NCBI GenBank assembly: GCA_001792895.1
Contig: MARA01000013.1
Coordinates: 682,001 to 746,000, forward strand
Direction of reading: 5' to 3'
DNA length: 64,000 bases
DNA from: Lentinus brumalis
Taxonomy: Eukaryota; Basidiomycota; Agaricomycetes; Polyporales; Polyporaceae
Each line of letters opens with the position of its first letter. The first letter of the stretch is position 1. Below, in pieces: positions 57,001 to 64,000 of this stretch. The notes under the pieces were generated by a model. The model saw nothing but the letters and a program-made list of their open reading frames with translations, did not search any database and was not told the DNA's origin. The translations under genes and the position numbers were made by a program.

Positions 57001-58512
57001 TCCAGGCCTGTATGGTGAAACCTCCGGCTATTATGGTACAGTTGAGCAACAAGGTAGATTGACGTTGCATTTACATTTGCTTTTATGGATTAAAAATTCA
57101 CTTACACCGCAGAGATTCGAGATCGTATCATGGACCCAAATTCCAATTTTCAACAAGCCATGGTAGAATACTTAGAAAGTGTGCATCAAGGTGAATTTAG
57201 CACAGGGACCATGGAGGCTGTAGGTGCTGAGATAGACAAATTGAAAACTAATCCTCTATATGTACCTTCTACAGAGACACTGCCCAAGCCTCCACCACCC
57301 AAATGTGACCATATACATGCATCTAACTGCAATGCATGCCTAGCTTATGAGCTTTGGAAAGAGGATTATATTAAAGAAGTTGATGAGATATTATACCTGT
57401 CCAATATTCATAGGTGCAATACCCGAAGCAAATTCACCAAAACAGCCAAGGGTGCACAAAATACTGGGATGCAAGAGTCTGATAGCAGGGGATGTACAGA
57501 TCCAGTCACAGGTATCTGTAAAGCACGCTTTCCACGTCAAACATTTGCATCCACTCAAGTTGACTCAGAAACTGGAGCCCTTGTAATGAAGAAAGGAGAG
57601 CCGTGGTTAAACACATTCACTCCTGCAATGTCATATCTCATGCGCTGCAACCATGATGTCACAAGTCTGCTATCAGGTACTGCAATCAAATCTGTAATTG
57701 CCTATGTTGCTGACTACATAACTAAAACACCATTGAAGACTCATGTTATGTTTCAGTCGGTCCAAAAGGTTTTTGAGCGCAATGGAAACCTGCTTGGCAG
57801 TTCAGTGAGCAAACAGGAGAAAGCCCGAAGTATTATGACCAAAATAGTGAATTCTTTGACTGCATCATCCGAGATAGGAGGTCCTATGGCAGCCATGTAT
57901 CTGCTCAAGCATCCTGACCATTATACCAGTCATAAATTCAGGCCTTGTTATTGGAGAGGTTATGTATATGAGATAATGAGAGCTTGGTCAGACTCTGCAG
58001 ATATCAGTGAAGAAGGTGCATCAAAAGTTGTAGTGGGACTTGCAGAAGATGAAATCCAAGGCAAGGTCCCTATTGTGCCTTTGTCTCCTGTGCTCGACTA
58101 TGTATGGAGGCCTCCACAATATGAAAATGTTTGTGTTTATGACTGGGTAAGACTTTACCACAAGAAAGCCATACCTAAAGGTGAGAAGAAGAATGTTAAA
58201 CCTCAGATATACCAACCACTTCATGATGATAGTGATTTTGAGAACGACTATAACGTAGTTGAGAATGATCATGAGAACAATATTGCTCTGGAATATGATG
58301 ACCAAGATGAGGTAGAACCTGCATATTGTGAAGATCATGAAGATATACATCAAGAGAAGCTACGTGGAGGAGCACATCCTTATGCTGAAGAGGAGGAAGA
58401 ATCTGAGGATGAATTGCTATTGACAAAAGAGTCAAACTATCAGCTGACAGAAGAGATCAAAGTGGAAACAATCATAGAAAATTACACACAACAGAAAAAA
58501 GCAAAACCCTAG
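54098..58512 (+). pseudogene. Helitron Rep part, broken by four frameshifts and a stop
   Basis: Rolling-circle initiator half of RepHel. The first frame (to about 55,866) holds the Cys-rich N-terminal and DUF6570-like region (ESGCAVCGLLNPKT, GLWIGEVPSELRDL). Single-nucleotide shifts occur near 55,866, 56,054, 56,071 and 57,110. The Helitron_like_N region follows (ECPF-like CPFVVHGLTG, NNPQLYPKMFPWLFPYG). The HUH motif is LHLHLLLW at 57,065-57,088 and the two catalytic tyrosines are in YVADYI at 57,703. An in-frame TAG at 58,510-58,512 separates it from the helicase half, whose frame continues directly at 58,513. The motifs themselves are intact, so decay is recent. Confidence 0.9.
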
Positions 58513-58566
58513 TATTCCATATTCCACGCCCAGCATCCACAAGCACATACACATCATGTAGCACTT

Positions 58567-61500
58567 ATGGATGAGAAAGATGCTTATGTTCCAAACTTTA
58601 TTGGGGGACCATTGCCACGAAAGGATGCAGGCAGCCGGGAAGAATATTGTATGACTATGTTAACACTATTCAAGCCTTGGAGAACAGGTAAAGATCTAAG
58701 AGACAACTCAGAGACGCTCTGGGATGAATTATTTGCTTCTTACAAATTCACAGATAGGCAGCATGAGGTTATGAAATTCTTCCATATCAAGTATGAGTGT
58801 AATGATGCTCGAGATGACTTCTCTGCTCAAAGGAGGCAGCTAGGTAATAGTGAGAGTAAATCAGCTATGCAATTTGGTGACTCAGATCTGGATGAGATTG
58901 ACACTCAGAGATATATCTTTGACGGCGAGGCAAGTCAGCGGGAAAGAGAGGAAGAGTTGGCATGTAGTACAAACTGGCAAGATGCAAACCGCTCTGAAGT
59001 GTTAAGACAGAGTAGATCAGCACAGGCAGCAGCAGTAATGCAGCAGTCTGGATGGATGGATAGCATGAATGTGAAATCCAGAAATCTTGCAAGCACACTT
59101 CCAGAAAAGTTAAATATCAATGTAGAAGTCACTGGTACACAATGGAGAAATATTCTAGGGGAAAAGCGGCAAGAACTTCTTGATGCACGTGAAGCTGAAG
59201 CTGCAAAGAGACATCAAGGTATCACCACTGGGGGCCTGCCAGTCAATACAGAGGTAAATGAAGTAAAATCTGTAGACAAGAATTACTTTCTCCATAAGAC
59301 ATTTGAGATCAGAGACCCCAAAGCCAAAAAGCTCATTGATGACACTGTACAACAGTTTACTCTTAATGAAGCGCAAGAGAGAGCCTTCAGAATTGTAGCT
59401 CATCATGCAATAGACTCCTGTGGTGAGCATCTCAAGATGTATCTTGGAGGTATGGCAGGTACAGGTAAATCACAGGTGATCAGAGCATTGAGCCATTTTT
59501 TTGCAGAGCGTCAAGAAAGCTATCGCTTTATATGTATGGCACCAACTGGGTCTGCTGCAGCTTTGATTGGTGGCTCAACCTACCACTCCATGTTAGGCTT
59601 CAGCAAAAAAGAGGATACAGAAACAATTGCCTCATTGATTCAAGTCCGTTCCAGATTGCAGCATGTAGAGTATATCTTTTTGGATGAAGTCAGCATGCTT
59701 GATTGCCTAAGTATGTACAACATATGTGCCCGGATGTGTGCATCTCTTAAAAATGATGGGGCACCTTTTGGAGGTATCAACATGATTTTGGCAGGAGACT
59801 TTGCACAACTGCCACCAGCTGTAGGTGCCAAACCATTGTATTCACATGAAGTAGGCCGTGTAATTCACAAGACACATGCACACTCACAACAGAAGAAAAG
59901 CATTGGGAAGGCTCTTTGGCATCAGGTGACCACCGTGGTTATCTTGCGGGAGAATATGAGACAGAAATCTCAAAGCCCGGAAGATGCCAAGCTTCGTACA
60001 GCTCTGGAGAACCTACGCTATCGTTCATGTACTGAGGAAGATATCAAGCTCATTCAATCTCGTATTGCAGGGAAGGGTAATGGGAGGCCTAAGCTCAATC
60101 AGCCAAGATTTAGGAATATATCCATAGTGACAACATACAATGCTTATAGAGACAAGATCAATGAACTGGGATCTCAGCGGTTTGCAGCAGAGACTAACCA
60201 AGAGCTTGTGACTTTCTACTCAAAGGACAAGCTTGGTAGAGACAAGGAAGATGGCAGTATGACTCGTGTACAACAAAAACAAAAAATCAATATCAAACGG
60301 TCCACCAATATTGTCCATCCTGAGCTTCAAGAAAAATTATGGAACTTACCACATGCATCCACTGACCATCATCCTGGTAAGCTAAGCATATGTATAGGAA
60401 TGCCTGTTATGATCAAGGTCAATGAAGCCACAGAGTGTTGTGTTACCAATGGAGCTGAAGCTACAGTGGTTGGCTGGACATCTCGCCCTTTAGATGATGA
60501 CCGATTTGCATTAGAAACATTGTTTGTCAAACTGACAGCTGCACCAAGATCCATACAGCTCCCAGGTCTACCTGAGAATGTGATACCACTATCACATGTT
60601 ATGCGGCCTGTGAAATGCAAACTGCCTAGTGGTGCTATTGTACTTGTAAACAGAGACCAGGTTGCTGCAGTACCCAACTTTGCTATGACTGACTTTGCAT
60701 CTCAAGGGAGAACCCGACCTGATAATGTGATTGACATGCATAACTGCCCACATCACCAGGCAGTATACACTTGCCTATCACGGGGAGCAACACTTGATGG
60801 TACAATTATTGTTCAGCCATTTGATATTACCAAGCTAACTGGAGGCATTTCAGGCTCATTGCGCCAAGAATTCAGGGAACTGGAGCTTTTAGATGAAGTT
60901 ACCAGGCTCAGGCACTTGGAGCAGATATCATCAAAGGTGGTTGGAATTACTAGAAATGAGTTGATTCACTCCTTCAGGCAGTGGAAGGGAGAAAGCTTTA
61001 CCCCTGCAGCGACTCATGATGCCTTGAAGTGGTCATCCAAAGATCCCTTCCCAATTGACAAGCCTGTAAAAGATACTTCATGGACTGTAATTGCAAAGCC
61101 CAAAGAATCCAAAGTAGATAGTCAACCAAAATCACAGAAAAAGAAGTCCATAAAATATGATACCATATCATTGATTCCTGCGAAAGGTTCACAGGCATTG
61201 CACAAGATTGGCAATACTACAGAAAAACGCAAGTTTGATGATGTTGTAGATGATAGCCAAACCTCAGAACCTAGATCCCATTCAGAGAGAAAAGTCAAGA
61301 GAATCAAGGCTTCTCAACCTCCAGCAGGTCAAAGCTTCAGAGGTTTCCAATGGGATAGTGTTAATCACAGCTGTGCATATGATAGTATTTTGGTCATACT
61401 GCTTGCACTGTATGAAGACTGCAAAGAGAGTTGGGAAGCCAATGTAGCTATACAAAGTGATACATTGGGATTTCTTAGTATCATGTTCAGAGAAGCAGGC

Positions 61501-62166
61501 AAAGCGGATAGCCCTCTCACTTTGTCTGCAGTTAGAAATAACTTTAGAGACAAGCTCGGTACCAAGGATGCGGATCTAGGGGCCAAGGGCTCCGAGCCAA
61601 CAGATATATATGCATTAGTGCGTGCAACTCTTAGGGTCAAAGAACCAATACTGGAAACCCAATACATATGCAAGTCATGTGAAGCTGAACCTGAACATGA
61701 GTATGGCCATCGTGTTGTTTGGACATGTGATGCTGAATTCTGGAAGAATAATCCCTCTAAGTTAGGTACTCATCGGGGCAAGTCAGTAACTCAGTGGATG
61801 AATGCCTTAAGTGCGCAGAAAACCACTAGGCCTTGTGCTCAGTGTGACCGGAAGTTGCAGAAAGTGGTGAACTATGAGACACTTCCCAATATATTGGCAT
61901 TCATTGCTAGAGACAAGATGGTCATTGAAAGACAGATTATTTTGGGACAAACTACACAGATGTACCGTCTATGTGGCATCATTTATTATAAGCCAAGTCA
62001 CTTTGTTTGCCGTATCATTGATAAAGCAGGTGGAGTTTGGTATCACGATGGCACAGCTAATGGTGGCAAGGTTGTCTACTATGACAATATTGTGAACTAT
62101 AATCATAAAAAGTTACAATCTGCAGGTGACTATGTTATGGCAATGCTACTATATACCAAATTGTGA
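58567..62166 (+). CDS. Helitron helicase half with C-terminal USP-like cysteine protease
   Basis: Open for 1,199 codons from the first ATG after the TAG; originally the C-terminal part of the RepHel protein. It starts with the conserved VPNFIGGPLPRKDAG and LFKPWRTGKDL segments. The PIF1-type superfamily 1B helicase begins near residue 265: Walker A GMAGTGKS with Lys301, Walker B FLDEVSM near 373, AGDFAQLPP, LRENMR and, late, a TDFASQGRT-like motif. A lysine-rich linker precedes a C-terminal domain with NHSCAYDS (Cys936), two CxxC pairs and HFVCRIID (His1145) then GGVWYHDG. This order matches ubiquitin-specific proteases (C19). Such cysteine-protease tails occur on Helitrons of several lineages; activity here is inferred. 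Confidence 0.9.
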   Translation: MDEKDAYVPNFIGGPLPRKDAGSREEYCMTMLTLFKPWRTGKDLRDNSETLWDELFASYKFTDRQHEVMKFFHIKYECNDARDDFSAQRRQLGNSESKSAMQFGDSDLDEIDTQRYIFDGEASQREREEELACSTNWQDANRSEVLRQSRSAQAAAVMQQSGWMDSMNVKSRNLASTLPEKLNINVEVTGTQWRNILGEKRQELLDAREAEAAKRHQGITTGGLPVNTEVNEVKSVDKNYFLHKTFEIRDPKAKKLIDDTVQQFTLNEAQERAFRIVAHHAIDSCGEHLKMYLGGMAGTGKSQVIRALSHFFAERQESYRFICMAPTGSAAALIGGSTYHSMLGFSKKEDTETIASLIQVRSRLQHVEYIFLDEVSMLDCLSMYNICARMCASLKNDGAPFGGINMILAGDFAQLPPAVGAKPLYSHEVGRVIHKTHAHSQQKKSIGKALWHQVTTVVILRENMRQKSQSPEDAKLRTALENLRYRSCTEEDIKLIQSRIAGKGNGRPKLNQPRFRNISIVTTYNAYRDKINELGSQRFAAETNQELVTFYSKDKLGRDKEDGSMTRVQQKQKINIKRSTNIVHPELQEKLWNLPHASTDHHPGKLSICIGMPVMIKVNEATECCVTNGAEATVVGWTSRPLDDDRFALETLFVKLTAAPRSIQLPGLPENVIPLSHVMRPVKCKLPSGAIVLVNRDQVAAVPNFAMTDFASQGRTRPDNVIDMHNCPHHQAVYTCLSRGATLDGTIIVQPFDITKLTGGISGSLRQEFRELELLDEVTRLRHLEQISSKVVGITRNELIHSFRQWKGESFTPAATHDALKWSSKDPFPIDKPVKDTSWTVIAKPKESKVDSQPKSQKKKSIKYDTISLIPAKGSQALHKIGNTTEKRKFDDVVDDSQTSEPRSHSERKVKRIKASQPPAGQSFRGFQWDSVNHSCAYDSILVILLALYEDCKESWEANVAIQSDTLGFLSIMFREAGKADSPLTLSAVRNNFRDKLGTKDADLGAKGSEPTDIYALVRATLRVKEPILETQYICKSCEAEPEHEYGHRVVWTCDAEFWKNNPSKLGTHRGKSVTQWMNALSAQKTTRPCAQCDRKLQKVVNYETLPNILAFIARDKMVIERQIILGQTTQMYRLCGIIYYKPSHFVCRIIDKAGGVWYHDGTANGGKVVYYDNIVNYNHKKLQSAGDYVMAMLLYTKL

Positions 62167-62690
62167 TTCCATCCTCTCTGCTTTCATAATGTACATACAT
62201 ATACAATTTCAGGTCTCAAGCACTATCATTCATAGATTTTCCCCCCAACTCATCAATCGTACCTTGCCAGAAATGGCCCACTCCCACCCAAGTACGATGA
62301 GTGGGATGGGAGAAATGACGGTCTCGAGTCGGGCTCGGAATGACGCAGGGCGCCGGTCTCCAGCCGCTCGTACCGCCCTCGGAATGCGTTGCGCGCGTTA
62401 AGGACGTTGTCGGTGGGGCTGCAGACGAGCCGCGCTGCTTGGTCAGCCCGACTCTACCTCCGATCTCGACACTTGGTGCGACTCCGGGCGTATTCCGAGC
62501 ATTGGTGAATGCGTCGGAGTCCGTGGACGGTGGGCGGGTGTGTGCTGGACATGGAGGCGTGTGGTGGTGACTGTGGTGGTGACGAGACAAGACGGCGGAT
62601 GCTATGGTACGTGTGCAGCGGCGCGTGCTGCCCATCACCAGGATGAGATCCGGTGGAAGTCCGGAGGAAGTTACAGAGTTACGAAGTCTG
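62167..62690. other. Helitron right flank, GC-rich spacer
   Basis: AT-rich to about 62,300, then abruptly GC-rich. A weak hairpin (cccactc / gagtggg, near 62,278-62,305) is present but no CTRR end follows at the expected distance. No gene. Confidence 0.45.
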
Positions 62691-64000
62691 GAACATAGCA
62701 CGCGGAGGATAAAGACTTCGGTGAAGCTATTGATACGTAGAAGCAGTGCACCTGCCAGCCTCCATTCCGACCTCCAGCTGCAAGCTTCTCTCTTCCTCTG
62801 GTCTCCATGCTTAGCCGCACACCTGCTGGCTGCGTGCAAAGCACTGCTAAGACTACTGCTTTTGATCTGTCATGTTGTACTTGCCAGCAAGGCATCCTCA
62901 TTTGGTGGCCTAAAAGGAGTGGAGGATATTGTTCCGCAAGCAAGTTAGCAACACTTTGCAAACTTGTGCACAAGAGCAAGCAGATTCATCTCAAGCCTGT
63001 GACTCATGTGTTTTCTCCATCTGCCCATCTGTCAACTTAGCATCTCTTTCCTTATGGTTCTCCTCTGTCAACACAAAGCAGCACTCTCTCTGCTTGGTAA
63101 CAGACCCTCCATCTGCCCAAGCCACATGCTATCCAATCGCAGTTTGTCTCTCTCTGTTGCTCGTGGCTGAACCCCACTTGCCACCTTTGCTTGGATTCAT
63201 TCAGTGATGTTGGCCCGGTCTGTCTTCCTGGTCAGAGGGCCAATGCCATCAATGCAAGTCTCCAACTCAATCTCAAGGCTCGGTTCCCCTCTCCAGCTCT
63301 TACTCTGAAGCTCTCGCTCTCAGCTCGAGCATGCACTTTCTCTTGCCCGGCCATGTGCTCTCACACTGCACCTCTCTTACCACACACACACATCTTGTTT
63401 GTAGGCCTCAGTCTCTTGCCTTGTCCATGGACTGTTCCTATTGGTGACTTCAGATGGATGTTGTATTATAGCCTCAATCAATAACACTATGCTATCCTCC
63501 GGGAACTCCATATACTCTACACTATAGTTTCTTCAAGGTGTTGTGCCAATGTAACCAGAGAGGCCCAGGTATGGGGGCACTGTTCACTACCAGTGCATGC
63601 ATATATGTAAATAGGAGCACCTGCACAAGTAATCACTCGCCCGCTGCAGGACGCTGTAATGAAGCAGCCTAGAAGTTGCTGAGTCTGTGCTTGTTGAGGT
63701 GTCCACTGTAGATACTAGAGTTTAAGCAATCAGTCAGAATATGAGTATAGTCCCCTGGGTCTAGGGAGTCTTTGTTGGTGCCTCCAAGAACCCTTGATCA
63801 GCAGAAGGGAAATTCTTCATCTGAGGTTGAACTTGAATAAAGAGGGATTGTTTGGAGTGAACGCAAATCCAAGAGCATCCATCTGGAATCTACATTGGGA
63901 GTACAGTGAACAAACACCATCATATAAATACATGAAGATCCTCAGAGAGCTTTGCACTTTGCAGAGCTGTATAAATACCCAAGAAATCCTGCACCAAGAA
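62690..64000. repeat. Duplicated module, copy E (block R and unit U)
   Basis: Begins with a segment matching 4,270 and 32,440 (gtgcacctgccagc, then ctccagctgcaagctt). Block R follows at 62,800-63,000, then unit U to 63,740, then sequence collinear with 33,240-33,760 and 17,560-17,900. No gene seen; the block continues past the window end. Confidence 0.65.

Larger units (their letters stand above)
54080..62166 (+). mobile_element. Helitron (rolling-circle transposon), coding part
   Basis: An 8-kb AT-richer block encoding a Helitron Rep/helicase (RepHel) without introns, unlike the intron-rich host genes around it. It has the HUH endonuclease motif, the two-tyrosine motif and a PIF1-type helicase, plus a C-terminal cysteine-protease-like domain. 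The Rep half is disrupted, so the copy is not autonomous as it stands. Termini (5' TC, 3' hairpin with CTRR) were not resolved; the composition change places the right end between 62,170 and about 62,300. Confidence 0.93.

Noticed and set aside
62278..62305. Helitron 3' terminal hairpin
   Set aside because: Stem is weak and no CTRR end follows at about 10 nt, so the terminus was left open.

Overview
The window looks like nuclear DNA of a basidiomycete (Agaricomycetes-type) fungus. Genes are split by many 45-60 nt GT-AG introns. It holds a DUF6533 membrane protein, a TAP-type secreted hydrolase, a fungal TET/JBP-like dioxygenase, a BED-type hAT transposon and a Helitron with a PIF1 helicase, all usual in that group. 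I saw no rRNA, tRNA, CRISPR array, telomere repeat or bacterial-type operon. All gene models were spliced by eye.

Layout. 1-4.5 kb: decayed duplicated DNA ending in a BCS1-like AAA-ATPase relic. 5.0-8.9 kb (minus): one intact secreted alpha/beta hydrolase with a truncated decayed copy upstream. 10.4-19.7 kb: a second duplicated module (BCS1 relic, repeat blocks, intact DUF6533 gene) into which a complete 4.54 kb hAT element (11,787-16,325, perfect 8-bp target duplication) inserted. 21.9-33.9 kb: further decayed copies of the same modules, including a copy lacking the hAT (a paralogous empty site), plus an LTR-like piece. 34.2-36.1 kb: an LTR-like stretch, a 22-bp minisatellite and a small Cys-rich gene. 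36.4-41.1 kb: two divergent housekeeping genes, DBR1 (lariat debranching, split by a nested minisatellite and decayed) and RPF2 (ribosome assembly, with a 908-nt intron). 42.4-53.9 kb: a three-gene island, namely a 1,772-aa TET/JBP-like dioxygenase fused to eleven 37-aa repeats and a large unknown C-terminal region, a convergent unknown gene, and a divergent unknown gene with a basic, acidic and Ala/Lys-rich N-terminus. 54.1-62.2 kb: an AT-richer Helitron whose Rep part is broken by four frameshifts and a stop, while its helicase plus USP-like cysteine-protease part is open. 62.7-64 kb: another copy of the duplicated repeat module, running off the window.

The island at 42-54 kb, lying between transposons, is the best candidate for an undescribed system: a predicted DNA/RNA base oxidase with intact iron and 2-oxoglutarate ligands, an internally repeated linker, and two unknown neighbours. 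The rest mainly records segmental duplication, transposon insertion and gene decay.
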